Assembly: GCF_013282625.1 (NCBI RefSeq)
Contig: NZ_CP054020.1
Coordinates: 806,001-870,000 of the forward strand
From: Thiomicrorhabdus xiamenensis
GTDB lineage: Bacteria > Pseudomonadota > Gammaproteobacteria > Thiomicrospirales > Thiomicrospiraceae
Direction: 5' to 3'
Length of the DNA stretch: 64,000 nt
Part shown: positions 44,489 through 54,754 of the stretch, piece after piece
Numbering within the stretch: the first letter of the stretch is position 1
Layout of the letters: each line of letters starts with the position of its first letter
Made by a program: the position numbers and the translations under genes
Notes under the pieces: model-generated
Databases searched by the model: none
Seen by the model: the letters and a program-made list of their open reading frames with translations, nothing else
Told to the model about the DNA's origin: nothing

Positions 44489-45763
44489 ATGGCCAACAAA
44501 ATTACCGCAATTCGCGGCATGAATGATATTTTTGCAGACAGTGCGGAAGCTTTTGATTATTTAGTAAAAACGTCGGAAAACGTTTTACATCAATACGGTT
44601 ATCATTCGATTCGTTTGCCTTTGGTGGAAAAAACCGAGTTGTTTGCCCGCTCTATCGGCGAGGTGACGGATATTGTCGAAAAAGAGATGTATACCTTCGC
44701 AGACCGTAACGGCGACAGTCTGACGCTGCGCCCGGAAGGGACGGCCGGTTGCGTACGAGCAGTAATCCAAAACGGCTTGACGCATAATCAGGTACAGAAA
44801 TTGTATTACACCGGGCCGATGTTTCGCTACGAGCGTCCGCAAAAAGGTCGTTATCGCCAATTCCACCAGTTTGGCGTGGAGGTTTTTGGTTTGCCGGAAG
44901 GACAGATTGATGCAGAATTGATTATTTTGAGCGCCCGTTTATGGGAGCAACTTGGACTGGAAAATCTCGAGTTGCAGATCAATACTCTAGGCTCAAATGA
45001 AGCGCGTATGGCGTATCGTCAGATTTTGGTCGATTATTTCAGCGAACATAAAGAGCAGTTGGATGAAGATTCTCTGCGTCGACTCGATTCCAATCCGTTG
45101 CGTATTCTCGACAGCAAAAACCCGGATATGAAAGAACTTATCGAACAGGCTCCCAAACTGATCGATCATCTGGATGCGGATTGTCTGCAGCACTTTGAAG
45201 AAGTTAAAGCGCATCTTGACGACTGCGGAATCGAATATGTCGTTAATCCGAATCTGGTGCGCGGATTGGATTACTACAACCGTACGGTTTTTGAATGGGT
45301 TACTACCGAGCTGGGTGCTCAAGGTACGGTTTGTGCTGGCGGTCGTTACGACGGATTGGTGGAACAGATCGGTGGCAAGGCGACACCGGCTGTCGGCTTT
45401 GCGATGGGGATCGAACGTCTGGTTGCTTTGCTGATGGATAAAAACCTGGTTCCACCACAGCGCCAGGCGGATATTTTCCTGGTGTTGTTGGGCGAAAAAG
45501 TTACCCGTCCCGGAATGGTTCTGGCAGAATCATTGCGTGAAGCTTTTCCGCAAGCCAATGTACAGATGAATATCGGTGGCGGCAGCTTTAAGAGCCAGTT
45601 TAAGAAGGCGGATAAATCCGGTGCAGCCTATGCAATAGTCTTGGGCGATCAGGAAGTCGAACAGCAAGTGGCAGCAGTGAAACCTTTACGTGAGGAAGGT
45701 GAGCAAAAGACGGTCGCCTGGGATGAGCTGGTCGATTACATGCAGCCGCTTCTGAATGCTTAA
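44489..45763 (+). CDS. hisS: Histidyl-tRNA synthetase
   Basis: A 424-residue class II aminoacyl-tRNA synthetase with the motif 2 segment [18 protein letters not shown], the histidine-A motifs ([23 protein letters not shown]) and the C-terminal anticodon-binding domain. It lies directly after rodZ and before yfgM, as in E. coli apart from the missing ispG. Confidence 0.97.
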   Translation: MANKITAIRGMNDIFADSAEAFDYLVKTSENVLHQYGYHSIRLPLVEKTELFARSIGEVTDIVEKEMYTFADRNGDSLTLRPEGTAGCVRAVIQNGLTHNQVQKLYYTGPMFRYERPQKGRYRQFHQFGVEVFGLPEGQIDAELIILSARLWEQLGLENLELQINTLGSNEARMAYRQILVDYFSEHKEQLDEDSLRRLDSNPLRILDSKNPDMKELIEQAPKLIDHLDADCLQHFEEVKAHLDDCGIEYVVNPNLVRGLDYYNRTVFEWVTTELGAQGTVCAGGRYDGLVEQIGGKATPAVGFAMGIERLVALLMDKNLVPPQRQADIFLVLLGEKVTRPGMVLAESLREAFPQANVQMNIGGGSFKSQFKKADKSGAAYAIVLGDQEVEQQVAAVKPLREEGEQKTVAWDELVDYMQPLLNA

Positions 45764-45835
45764 ATTGAAGCGTTAAACCGTTTACTGTTAATTATTACTT
45801 ACTAGAATGAATCTAATTGAGAAAGAGGACTTTTC

Positions 45836-46477
45836 ATGAGCCGTTATGAGACTGAAGAAGAGCAGATTGATGCGATAAAGGCCTGGTGGAAAAAGAATGG
45901 CACTACTTTATTGATCGCGGTTCTACTGGTTGTGCTGGCCGCATCCGGATGGCGTTACTGGACTAACACTCAGTATGTTTCCGCGGCGAATGCTTCAGTT
46001 ACTTTTGAGGCTTTGCAGGTCAATGCCGAAAGAGGTTCGTTTGGCGAGGTATCGCGTGAGGCCCTGAAATTGATGCAGGAAGAACCACAAAGCCCGTATG
46101 CAGCGGCAGCGGCTTTGATGTATGCCAAGTTTGAGCTCGAACAGGGTAAGCAGGACAGTGCGATCGAAAAGTTTAACTGGGTTGAGCAAAATGCAACCGA
46201 TGCAGAGGTTAAAGCGATTGCCAAACTGCGTTTGGCTCGCGTTTATCTGGACCAGAAAAATTACAGTGCAGCGCAAAAGGCGTTGGATGAGTTGAAAACG
46301 GCCAAAGTTTCTCTGTCGGAACAAGCGAATGTAGATTATTATGCCGGTATCCTTGCCTTGGCTGAAGGCAACAGCGATAAGGCAACCGAAGCGTTTACTG
46401 CGGTGATCGGCAACGAAAGCGCTGATGACAATTTACGCGGCTTGGCGCAGATTCAATTGGATGATTTGGCTCAGTAA
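45836..46477 (+). CDS. yfgM: YfgM, ancillary SecYEG translocon subunit
   Basis: A 213-residue protein with a short cytoplasmic N-terminus (YETEEEQIDAIKAWWKKNG), one membrane helix (about 24-42) and a periplasmic TPR domain. This matches YfgM, which sits beside the Sec translocon and hands substrates to chaperones. The gene lies between hisS and bamB as in other gammaproteobacteria. Confidence 0.9.
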   Translation: MSRYETEEEQIDAIKAWWKKNGTTLLIAVLLVVLAASGWRYWTNTQYVSAANASVTFEALQVNAERGSFGEVSREALKLMQEEPQSPYAAAAALMYAKFELEQGKQDSAIEKFNWVEQNATDAEVKAIAKLRLARVYLDQKNYSAAQKALDELKTAKVSLSEQANVDYYAGILALAEGNSDKATEAFTAVIGNESADDNLRGLAQIQLDDLAQ

Positions 46478-46531
46478 GGGTGACTGGCCGAGTTATTGCA
46501 GACAGCAGAGTGACTGCTTAAAAGGAACAGG

Positions 46532-47764
46532 ATGAAATTTAAAAAGACTCAACTCCTTTCTGTCGTTTTATTGAGTGGCGCGGTCGCTCTGATGAGCGGT
46601 TGTTCTTCAACGATTAAGAAGGAAGAGCCGCCTAAAGAACAGATCGATTCAGCTCTGACAATGGATCTGCTGTGGACTGTGAGACAGTCGGCGATGCCTA
46701 ACGGAGATACCCGCGGGCTGGCAATTGCCCACGATCAGCAACAACTGGTAGTTGCCAATTCGCAAGGCTATGTGAGCAAGTTGAGCAAAAATCCGCAAAG
46801 CCGATGGACGGATCAAGTCGTGTGGGAAGTGCGTTTTGACGAAGCGATTACTTCCGGTCCGACTCTGGATAGCGATAATGACCGTATTCTTATCGGTACC
46901 GCCAAAGGTCGATTGAAAGCGATTGATGCCGATAATGGCGGAGTTCTGTGGCAGAAACAGCTTTCCAGTGAGGTGGTTGGCAAGCCAACACTCAATGGAA
47001 ACTTCATTTTTACCCGTACGGTCGATGGTAAAGTTTACGCCTTGAATCGCGACAGCGGTGACACTGTCTGGGTGTCCGAGCATCAGATGCCGAGCTTGAG
47101 CCTGCGCGGTTCGCCACAGGTTTTGCCGACCGATGAATTGGTTTTTGTTGCTTGGGAAACCGGAATGATTCAGGCGCTTTCCGCCAGTTCCGGGGAACTG
47201 ATCTGGGAAACCCGAATCGCGATTCCTTCCGGACGTACCGATCTTGAGCGAATGGTCGATATTCAGGCGAATCTGCAATATAAAGACGGTGTTCTTTATG
47301 CACTCGGTTTTCATGGTAAATTAGCTGCGATCAATCCGGAAAACGGTAACTTTATTTTTGTCACAGAGCTTTCCGGTTATCGCGATTTTGTCGTCGATGC
47401 GAATGCGCTTTATGTTGTTGACGACGACGACGTTCTATATGCCTTCGACGCCAAAAGCGGTGCGCCTTTGTGGAAGCAGGAATCCATGAAAGGGCGGACA
47501 ATCGGTGACTTGGCGTTTTATAAAGAAGATGTGCTGCTTACTGACGAGTGGGGTTATGTGCACTGGGTGAGCAAGTTGCAGGGAACCGAATCGTCGCGCT
47601 TTAAACACAGTAATGATTACGGCGACGGCAACAAGATCGTTCGCGTAGAAGTCGATGGGGATTCAATCTATCTCTTCGACGGACAAGGCAGTATCAGTCG
47701 TTATCAGGTTCGCCCTTCGGATCGAGCCGAATTTGTCAAAGAATATGGCGATTCCTGGTTTTAA
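46532..47764 (+). CDS. bamB: BamB outer-membrane assembly lipoprotein
   Basis: A 410-residue lipoprotein: signal peptide and lipobox LMSGC-S with Cys24 near the N-terminus, then a beta-propeller with WxxxW-type repeats (LWTVRQS, VVWEVRF, GVLWQKQ, DTVWVSEH, LIWETRI, APLWKQE). BamB is part of the BAM complex. A weak terminator lies between it and der. Confidence 0.93.
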   Translation: MKFKKTQLLSVVLLSGAVALMSGCSSTIKKEEPPKEQIDSALTMDLLWTVRQSAMPNGDTRGLAIAHDQQQLVVANSQGYVSKLSKNPQSRWTDQVVWEVRFDEAITSGPTLDSDNDRILIGTAKGRLKAIDADNGGVLWQKQLSSEVVGKPTLNGNFIFTRTVDGKVYALNRDSGDTVWVSEHQMPSLSLRGSPQVLPTDELVFVAWETGMIQALSASSGELIWETRIAIPSGRTDLERMVDIQANLQYKDGVLYALGFHGKLAAINPENGNFIFVTELSGYRDFVVDANALYVVDDDDVLYAFDAKSGAPLWKQESMKGRTIGDLAFYKEDVLLTDEWGYVHWVSKLQGTESSRFKHSNDYGDGNKIVRVEVDGDSIYLFDGQGSISRYQVRPSDRAEFVKEYGDSWF

Positions 47765-47798
47765 TCGCTTTTAATTAAATCAATTCAGAATTCAGATA

Positions 47799-47824
47799 AC
47801 ACCACTCGGTTGAGTGGTGTTTTA
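47799..47824 (+). terminator. Hairpin between bamB and der
   Basis: ACACCACTC and GAGTGGTGT form a nine-base stem with a four-base loop, followed by only four T, so it may be a weak terminator or attenuator ahead of der. Confidence 0.6.
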
Positions 47825-47841
47825 ACTTTAGGTTATGCTAA

Positions 47842-49272
47842 ATGAGTAAGCCGATTATCGCTCTTGTCGGGCGTCCCAATGTTGGGAAATCGACACTTTT
47901 CAATCGTCTGACCCGCAGTCGTGATGCGATCGTCGCTGACTATCCCGGACTGACGCGAGACCGTCAGTATGGGACTGGACGTCTGGGCAAAAGTCCCTAT
48001 ATCGTGGTGGATACCGGCGGTTTGAGCGGCGAGACCGAGGGTGTCGATCCTCTTATGGCCGGTCAGGTTAGAGCGGCTTTGGATGAAGCGGATGCGGTTC
48101 TGTTTCTGGTCGACGGCCGTCAGGGCATTTTGCCGGCGGACGAAGTGATTGCGAACTATGTCCGTCTTTTCGACAAGCCGGTTCAGGTACTGGTCAATAA
48201 GGCCGAAGGCTATGACCACGACGTGGCGAAAGCGGAATTTTTCCAGCTTGGTCTGGGTGATCCGATAGCGATCTCCTCGGCGCACGGCGATAATGTCGAA
48301 AAAGCCATCGATCATGTGCTTGAGCAGCTGCCTGAAAAAGAAGACGAAGAAGATCTGGAACTGGATGCTCAGCCGGGGATTCGTGTTGCAGTTATCGGAC
48401 GTCCGAATGTCGGCAAGTCAACCTTGATCAACCGCATGATCGGTGAAGAGCGTGTGGTTGCTTTCGATATGCCGGGAACAACGCGTGACAGTATTTTCGT
48501 TCCTTTCGAGCGTGACGGTAAAGAGTACACTCTGATCGATACAGCCGGTGTTCGTCGTCGTAAAAACATCAAAGAAAAAATCGAAAAATTCAGTATCGTC
48601 AAAGCGATCGAAGCGATGGAACAGTCGCACGTGGTGATTTTGGTGATAGACGGTTCGGAAGGTCTGACCGATCAAGATTTGACTTTGCTCGGTCTGGCGA
48701 TCGAGTCGGGTCGTGGGCTGGTATTGGCGGTCAATAAGTGGGATAACCTCACGACTTATCAGCGCGAGCAAGTAAAACACGAGTTGGATAGCCGTCTACA
48801 GTTTGTCGAGTACGCCAAAAAACATTTGATTTCGGCGCTGCATGGCAGCGGTGTCGGTGACCTGTTCAAAACCGTCCAGCAAGTTCACGAAGCGGCCTTC
48901 AAAAAGGTGTCGACTTCGGATCTTAACCGCGTTCTCGAGCAGGCGGTTCTGGAACATCAGCCACCGTTGATCGCCGGGCGTCGTGTCAAACTGCGTTATG
49001 CGCACTTGGGTGGTTTGAATCCACCGAGAGTGATTGTTCACGGAAATCAGGTGGACAAGCTGCCGGAAGCCTATACACGTTATTTGACGAATGTATTCCG
49101 CAAGGCTTTCAAGTGGATTGGGACACCGGTCACCATCGAGTATAAAGCGACGCAAAACCCGTTTGAAGGTCGCAAATCCAAACCGAAAGTCAAAGATGAC
49201 CGGCAAAAGATCGATGCCATGATGCGGCAAAGAAAGAAAAAGAAAAAAATGCAGAAAAAAAGAGTGCAGTAA
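47842..49272 (+). CDS. der: GTPase Der (EngA)
   Basis: A 476-residue double GTPase: G1 motifs GRPNVGKSTLFN near residue 8 and GRPNVGKSTLIN near 186, each followed by G3 DTGG/DTAG and G4 (NKAEG, NKWDN), then a KH-like domain and a Lys/Arg-rich tail. Der assembles the 50S ribosomal subunit. Confidence 0.96.
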   Translation: MSKPIIALVGRPNVGKSTLFNRLTRSRDAIVADYPGLTRDRQYGTGRLGKSPYIVVDTGGLSGETEGVDPLMAGQVRAALDEADAVLFLVDGRQGILPADEVIANYVRLFDKPVQVLVNKAEGYDHDVAKAEFFQLGLGDPIAISSAHGDNVEKAIDHVLEQLPEKEDEEDLELDAQPGIRVAVIGRPNVGKSTLINRMIGEERVVAFDMPGTTRDSIFVPFERDGKEYTLIDTAGVRRRKNIKEKIEKFSIVKAIEAMEQSHVVILVIDGSEGLTDQDLTLLGLAIESGRGLVLAVNKWDNLTTYQREQVKHELDSRLQFVEYAKKHLISALHGSGVGDLFKTVQQVHEAAFKKVSTSDLNRVLEQAVLEHQPPLIAGRRVKLRYAHLGGLNPPRVIVHGNQVDKLPEAYTRYLTNVFRKAFKWIGTPVTIEYKATQNPFEGRKSKPKVKDDRQKIDAMMRQRKKKKKMQKKRVQ

Positions 49273-49389
49273 CCGAGGGCTTAGCGCCTAAAGTAGTGTA
49301 AGTTTACATAGGGCGTTTAGTTTGGGCTAAGCGCCCTGTACCGTTTAAATAGCGGTTTATAAGTTGATCCTTAACATAGGCTATAACAG

Positions 49390-52300
49390 ATGATTCCGAA
49401 GAAGCGTATTCGTGAAATTCCCTACAATTACACCTCATTCTCAGACAAGGAGATCGTGCTAAGGTTCCTCGGCGAATCTTGTTGGCAGACGATCGAGACC
49501 CTGCGTGAGTGTCGTAATACCGGGCGTTCGGCGCGAATGCTGTTTGAGGTTCTGGGCGATATGTGGGTGGTCAGCCGTAACCCCTATATTCAGAACGACC
49601 TGATCGTCAATGCTAAACGTCGTCAGGCGTTGGTTGATGCACTGAATCATCGTTTACAAGAAGTGGAAAAACGTCTTGACGGGAATCAGACCGCAGCCGA
49701 GTTGACCGAAGAAGTTAAGAAGGCGGTGCAGAAGTTTGCTGCCTGGTTCCCTGAACAGATTGAGATCCGCGGTAAGGTTCAGAAGCGTCTGAAAAAAATC
49801 ACCCGTGACGATAATGTCGATTTCAGCGGTCTGGCGCGTGTTTCTCATGCTACGGATGCGACCGACTGGCGTGTGGAATTGCCGCTGGTGGTGATTTCTC
49901 CGGATACCGAAGCGGAAATTGTCGATATTGTCGAAGCGTGTATCGAGTTGGGTTTGACGATTATTCCGCGTGGGGGCGGTACCGGTTATACCGGTGGGGC
50001 GATTCCGCTGCATGAACATACCGCTGTGATCAATACCGAGAAGCTGGAGTTCATGAGCCTGGTCGAACAGGAAGAATTACCGATGATCGGCAAGGTTCCG
50101 ACAATCCGCACCGGTGCCGGTGTGGTCACGCGTCGAGTCTCCGAGCAGGCCGAGCGTTTCGGTTATACCTTTGCGGTTGATCCGACCTCTCAGGACGCTT
50201 CGACCATCGGTGGTAATATTTCCATGAATGCCGGTGGTAAAAAAGCGGTTCTATGGGGAACAACACTGGATAACCTGGCGTCCTGGAAAATGGTCACGCC
50301 GGATGCTAAATGGTTGGAAGTCCATCGAATCAATCACAACCTGGGTAAACTTCAGGATCAGCATACGGTTATTTTCGACATCAAGCGTTTTGAGAAAGAC
50401 GGTCAAACGCAGATCGGCGAGACTGAGCGTCTGGAAATTCCCGGTTCGGCTTTCCGTCAGGCCGGACTCGGTAAAGATGTTACCGACAAATTCCTTAGTG
50501 GTCTGCCGGGTGTTCAGAAAGAAGGTTGTGACGGCCTGATTACGTCGGCGCGTTTTATTGTGCATCGTATGCCGAGCCATACGCGTACCATCTGTCTGGA
50601 GTTTTTCGGAACCGATCTAAGTAATGCAGTACCGGCGATTGTCGAGGTCATCGACTATGTCGAGCAGAAGAAATCCGAAGGAATCCTGTTGGCCGGTCTG
50701 GAACATTTGGACGATCGTTATATTCGCGCCGTTAAGTACAACACCAAAGCGGATCGCAAAGAACTGCCGAAAATGTTGCTGCTTGCCGATATCTGCGGTG
50801 AAAACGGTTTCGAGGTCGCTAATACCTGTAAAGAAATTGTTGAGCTGGCGAAAAAACGTAATGCCGAAGGCTTTATCGCGGTAACCGACGAGGCCCGTAA
50901 ACGTTTCTGGCTGGACCGTTCGCGTACTGCAGCGATATCGGCACACACTAACGCCTTTAAGATCAATGAAGACGTGGTTATTCCGCTTGAGCGCCTGAAT
51001 GAGTACAACAGCGAAATCGAGATGATCAATATCGAGATGTCGATTCGTAACAAATTGGAAATTCTTGAGGCTTTCCAGGAGTACTTCAACGGTGATATCC
51101 CTGAATTCACTCAGGAAGACGACTTTGAAAATGCCGAAGGTACCAATGCGGACTACTTTAAGAATCGCCTGACAACGATCCAGACGCATCTGCATAATGT
51201 CAGAACACGCTGGAAGTCTCTGCTGATTAATCTGTACAAACCGGCAGCGCAAGCTCTGGATCTGTTCGCCGAACTGGATCGCGACAAAGTGCGGGACAAC
51301 GATCGGATTGTCGATCTGTTCCTGCGCCGTGATGTTCGTATGAGCTATCGCAATGAAGTGAAGGATTTCATTGAGCAGACATTGATGGGGTACGATTTTG
51401 AAGCGCTGATTAAACGCCTGGATGAGATTCACGCGGAAATTCGTACGGCGCGCCTGTTTGTCGCACTGCATATGCATGCTGGTGACGGGAATATTCATAC
51501 GAATATTCCGGTGCATTCCGGTAATTATGTGATGGTGCATCAGGCGGATCGTCTGGTGGATCGCATTATGGAAATTGCCCACAAGTTGGGCGGGGTGATT
51601 TCCGGTGAGCACGGTATCGGTCTGACCAAAATACAGTATCTGGAACAGGCGAAGATCGAAGACTTTGTGAACTACAAAAAAGAAGTCGATCCGAACGGCC
51701 ACTTCAATAAAGGCAAGCTAATGCCGGGCTCCGGTCTGAGCAATGCCTATACACCGTCTTTGAGCCTGGTTCAGCAGGAAGCGATTATTCTCGAGGCCAG
51801 TGAGCTGGATGAGTTGAATAACGATATCAAGGACTGTCTGCGCTGCGGTAAGTGTAAGCCTGTTTGTCAGACGCATATTCCTCGCGCCAACCTGTTGTAT
51901 TCACCGCGTAACAAAATTCTGGCAACCGGCCAGGTGATTGAGGCGTTCCTGTACGAAGAGCAGACGCGCCGTGGCATTTCGCTGCAGCATTTTGAAGCGA
52001 TGAATGATGTGGCTGACCACTGTACCACCTGTCACAAGTGTGAAACGCCGTGTCCGGTCGATATCGATTTCGGAGATGTTTCTATCCGCATGCGTAATAT
52101 TTTGACCAATATGGGCAAGAAACGTTTTTCATTGACGACAAAAGCGGCGCTGTTCTTCCTGAATACCAAGAACCCGACCAATATCAATCTGTTGCGTAAG
52201 ACGATGATCGGTTGGAGCTCCAATATGATTACGCTGGGGCACAAGGTGGCGAAGTCTTTTGGTCTGGTGAAGGAATCCCTGGATGAGATTCCGCACAAAT

Positions 52301-53253
52301 CATCGAAAATCGCGCCGGTGCAGCAACAGGTGATCAATTTTGTCCGTAAGCCATTGAATACCGGTCCGAACCAGCCGACGATGCGTAAGTTACTGGCTTT
52401 GGAAGACAGCACCATGGTGCCGATTATCTCCAACCCGGATAAGGTTAACGACGATTCGGATGCGGTATTCTACTTCCCGGGTTGCGGTTCGGAGCGTCTG
52501 TTTAGCGATATCAGTATGGCCACTTTGGCGATGCTGTCGGAAACCGGGGCTCAAACCATTCTGCCTCCGGGGTATCTGTGCTGTGGTTATCCGCAGACGG
52601 CTGCCGGTCAGGCGGATAAAGGAGCGCAGATTACGGCGGAAAACCGTGCGCTCTTCCACCGTGTGGCGAATACCTTGAATTATCTGGATATCAAAACAGT
52701 TATTGTTTCCTGCGGTACCTGTCTGGATCAGTTGCTGAAGTATGAATTCAGTCGTATTTTCCCGGGTTGTCGCCTGATGGATATTCACGAATATCTGCAG
52801 GAGAAAGGGATCGCGCTGGACAATGCGACCGGAACCAAGTATCTGTATCATGCGCCTTGTCACGATCCGATGAAGCTCAAGGATGGAACGTCGGTTGCCA
52901 AAGATCTTCTGAAAACTGAAGAAGTTTTGTTAAACGATCGTTGCTGTTCGGAAGCGGGTACCTTGGCGACGGCGCGTCCGGATATTTCGACTCAGTTGCG
53001 TTTCCGCAAAGCGATCGAGTTGAAGAAAGGGATTCAGGATCTGACTGGTGAGGATAAGGCGCGCGACGGTAACGTCAAGGTCTTGACCAGCTGTCCTGCC
53101 TGCCAGCAGGGTCTGAATCGCTATGAAGGCGAAACCGGTTTGAAAACCGATTATATCGTGGTTGAGTTGGCTAAGAATCGCATGGGTGATGACTGGAAAG
53201 CGCTGTTTGTCGATCAGTTGAAAAACGGTGGTATCGAAAAAGTGCTTCTATAA
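49390..53253 (+). CDS. Giant FAD/Fe-S D-2-hydroxyacid dehydrogenase (DUF3683)
   Basis: A 1287-residue protein. The N-terminal about 150 residues ([38 protein letters not shown]) match the DUF3683 domain. An FAD_binding_4 domain ([17 protein letters not shown] near 195), an FAD-oxidase C domain ([14 protein letters not shown] near 695, GEHGIGLTK), two [4Fe-4S] motifs ([11 protein letters not shown] near 816, [12 protein letters not shown] near 877) and CCG-type domains (CCGYPQTA near 1062) follow. It combines the parts of GlcD and GlcF in one chain and probably oxidises a D-2-hydroxyacid such as lactate or glycolate, donating to quinone. Substrate is not shown by the sequence. Confidence 0.85.
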   Translation: MIPKKRIREIPYNYTSFSDKEIVLRFLGESCWQTIETLRECRNTGRSARMLFEVLGDMWVVSRNPYIQNDLIVNAKRRQALVDALNHRLQEVEKRLDGNQTAAELTEEVKKAVQKFAAWFPEQIEIRGKVQKRLKKITRDDNVDFSGLARVSHATDATDWRVELPLVVISPDTEAEIVDIVEACIELGLTIIPRGGGTGYTGGAIPLHEHTAVINTEKLEFMSLVEQEELPMIGKVPTIRTGAGVVTRRVSEQAERFGYTFAVDPTSQDASTIGGNISMNAGGKKAVLWGTTLDNLASWKMVTPDAKWLEVHRINHNLGKLQDQHTVIFDIKRFEKDGQTQIGETERLEIPGSAFRQAGLGKDVTDKFLSGLPGVQKEGCDGLITSARFIVHRMPSHTRTICLEFFGTDLSNAVPAIVEVIDYVEQKKSEGILLAGLEHLDDRYIRAVKYNTKADRKELPKMLLLADICGENGFEVANTCKEIVELAKKRNAEGFIAVTDEARKRFWLDRSRTAAISAHTNAFKINEDVVIPLERLNEYNSEIEMINIEMSIRNKLEILEAFQEYFNGDIPEFTQEDDFENAEGTNADYFKNRLTTIQTHLHNVRTRWKSLLINLYKPAAQALDLFAELDRDKVRDNDRIVDLFLRRDVRMSYRNEVKDFIEQTLMGYDFEALIKRLDEIHAEIRTARLFVALHMHAGDGNIHTNIPVHSGNYVMVHQADRLVDRIMEIAHKLGGVISGEHGIGLTKIQYLEQAKIEDFVNYKKEVDPNGHFNKGKLMPGSGLSNAYTPSLSLVQQEAIILEASELDELNNDIKDCLRCGKCKPVCQTHIPRANLLYSPRNKILATGQVIEAFLYEEQTRRGISLQHFEAMNDVADHCTTCHKCETPCPVDIDFGDVSIRMRNILTNMGKKRFSLTTKAALFFLNTKNPTNINLLRKTMIGWSSNMITLGHKVAKSFGLVKESLDEIPHKSSKIAPVQQQVINFVRKPLNTGPNQPTMRKLLALEDSTMVPIISNPDKVNDDSDAVFYFPGCGSERLFSDISMATLAMLSETGAQTILPPGYLCCGYPQTAAGQADKGAQITAENRALFHRVANTLNYLDIKTVIVSCGTCLDQLLKYEFSRIFPGCRLMDIHEYLQEKGIALDNATGTKYLYHAPCHDPMKLKDGTSVAKDLLKTEEVLLNDRCCSEAGTLATARPDISTQLRFRKAIELKKGIQDLTGEDKARDGNVKVLTSCPACQQGLNRYEGETGLKTDYIVVELAKNRMGDDWKALFVDQLKNGGIEKVLL

Positions 53254-53306
53254 TTGCTTAAGAGTTCTTTCTCTGCCGAGAGTGGAGAAAGGCAAGGTTA
53301 GCAACA

Positions 53307-53346
53307 TAAAAAAACGCCGGTATTCAGATGAATACCGGCGTTTTTT
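53307..53346. terminator. Bidirectional terminator
   Basis: AACGCCGGTATTC and GAATACCGGCGTT form a 13-base stem with A-run left and T-run right. It separates the converging dehydrogenase and cytochrome genes. Confidence 0.92.
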
Positions 53347-53391
53347 ATGGCTGACGAAAAACTCTATTAAAGAGCCTTCGCTAGACAAGGC

Positions 53392-53691
53392 CTATTTAGG
53401 CGCTTGTGCCGCGTAGAAGTCTGCCAGCTCCTTAATTTCAGCATCCGTCAAACCTTTAGCGAAAGGCTGCATGGTCGCATCTTTACGGAAACCGTCGCGG
53501 AAGTCTTTTAGCTGCTTTTCAAGGTAGGAAGCATGCTGTCCAGCCAGTTTTGGAAAATTCGGGACAACACTGTTTCCATCCGCACCGTGACAACCGACAC
53601 AAGTTGCCGCTTTAGCCGGTGCTGCTTGAGCTCCGAAAGACGCCGAGACAAGTAGTCCTGTTGAAAGAGCTGCAATCATCATTTTTTTCAT
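53392..53691 (-). CDS. Small periplasmic cytochrome c (c553-type)
   Basis: A 99-residue protein with a Sec signal (to about residue 23) and one haem motif CVGCHGADGNS at 32-36, followed by a LAGQ motif and a Met-rich ligand loop (MQPFAKGL). It is a class I cytochrome c553/c5-like electron carrier. It may take electrons from SoxXA or deliver them to terminal oxidases; the partner is not shown by the sequence. Confidence 0.88.
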   Translation of the reverse strand: MKKMMIAALSTGLLVSASFGAQAAPAKAATCVGCHGADGNSVVPNFPKLAGQHASYLEKQLKDFRDGFRKDATMQPFAKGLTDAEIKELADFYAAQAPK

Positions 53692-53813
53692 AGGAAAATC
53701 CTTATATTGGAACTTGCTGATTAAAACGCTTTAAAATTTATAGCGAATGGCTCGGCAAATCAAGTTGTAAAGCCGATTAGTTGCCGCCAGCTGCGATAAA
53801 TTTTTCTATAGGT

Positions 53814-53850
53814 ATAAAAAAACCGCCCTAAGAAAATCTTAAGGGCGGTT
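53814..53850 (-). terminator. Terminator of the 101-residue cytochrome gene
   Basis: AACCGCCCTAAGA and TCTTAAGGGCGGTT form the stem at 53821-53850, with a T-run on the minus strand beyond it. Confidence 0.88.
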
Positions 53851-53872
53851 CTTTACAGAAACTGACTATAAA

Positions 53873-54178
53873 TTATAGACCAGAAACGTAAGCAGCGATG
53901 TTTTCCATATCTGCGTCAGAAAGACCAGCAGCCATTGGAGCCATCATTGAAGTCATAGGACCTACTTGCTCACCAGCTTTATACTTCTGTAGTTTAGCAA
54001 CGATATCAGCAGCGTTCTGACCAGCTAGTTTAGGACCAACACCACCTTCACCAGCGCCACCGTGACAACCAGCACAAGTTGCGTATGAAGCTTGACCAGC
54101 AGCAGCGTCACCAGCTTGAGCAGCTGCACCAAAAGAAACAAGACCAGCCGCAGCTAGAGCAATTACAGTTTTTTTCAT
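53873..54178 (-). CDS. Small periplasmic cytochrome c
   Basis: A 101-residue cytochrome with a Sec signal (to about residue 22), one haem motif CAGCHGGAGEGG near 35-39 and a Met-rich loop (PMTSMMAPMAAGLS). It is related to the neighbouring 99-residue cytochrome, suggesting a local duplication that has diverged. Codon use is that of a highly expressed gene. Confidence 0.88.
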   Translation of the reverse strand: MKKTVIALAAAGLVSFGAAAQAGDAAAGQASYATCAGCHGGAGEGGVGPKLAGQNAADIVAKLQKYKAGEQVGPMTSMMAPMAAGLSDADMENIAAYVSGL

Positions 54179-54534
54179 AGTACTCTCCTAAAAGCACGAT
54201 TTAAAAAAGGTCGGGAAATTTCCCTAGGTGCAAATTACATACGAAAAGGATATTTGAGTCAAGGTAAGAGACTTGAGCAAACCTTAATAATCGATAAAAA
54301 ACTTAAGAGAATTCTTATAAGTGCGTAGAAGCCTTGAGTAAAGCCGGATGATTTTCTGTAAAAGTCTGTCTTTTTTCGATAAGAGGTGTGCGATTTTCCT
54401 CACGAAAAAGGTCTGAAAATGGAAAAGCAGCGATCCAAAAGAGCGGGATTTGCGCTGCAAATTTGCCAAAAAGCCTGCAATCGGGAGAATAATACGTATA
54501 TCATTCAGTCGCTAATACGATAAAGAGGTGTAAT
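54179..54534. other. Intergenic region upstream of the cytochrome gene
   Basis: No gene is seen. It is AT-rich and must contain the cytochrome promoter on the minus strand and the promoter of the small membrane protein on the plus strand. The minus-strand 61-codon ORF at 54284-54469 lacks coding character. Confidence 0.4.
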
Positions 54535-54714
54535 GTGATCGCGATTTTACGTTTATGGGTCGTTGTACTGATACTGACAGTTTTGACCTGGTTGCTTCTG
54601 AAATATATCGGTAAGCGTCAATCTTTCTGGTTGGTACTGCTTTTCTGGGTCGTCGCGGTTTTCGGAAGCATTGGATTGATGTACGGCCTGTCTGTATGGG
54701 TAGCCGGTCAATAA
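54535..54714 (+). CDS. 59-residue two-TM membrane protein, GTG start
   Basis: Reading from a GTG at 54535, with AGAGGTG a few bases ahead, gives 59 residues to the TAA at 54712. Two hydrophobic helices (about 5-21 and 29-50) are joined by the basic turn KYIGKRQ. The overlapping ATG at 54533 reads ATG TGA and is closed. It ends 40 bases from the converging rsgA gene. The family is unknown. Confidence 0.6.
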   Translation: MIAILRLWVVVLILTVLTWLLLKYIGKRQSFWLVLLFWVVAVFGSIGLMYGLSVWVAGQ

Positions 54715-54754
54715 CATCACCGGTCAGCAACAATGAGCGGATATTGTCATCCGC

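Noticed and set aside
54284-54469. 61-residue minus-strand ORF upstream of the cytochrome gene
   Set aside because: It is lysine/leucine/phenylalanine-rich by base composition, has no ribosome binding site and covers a probable promoter region.
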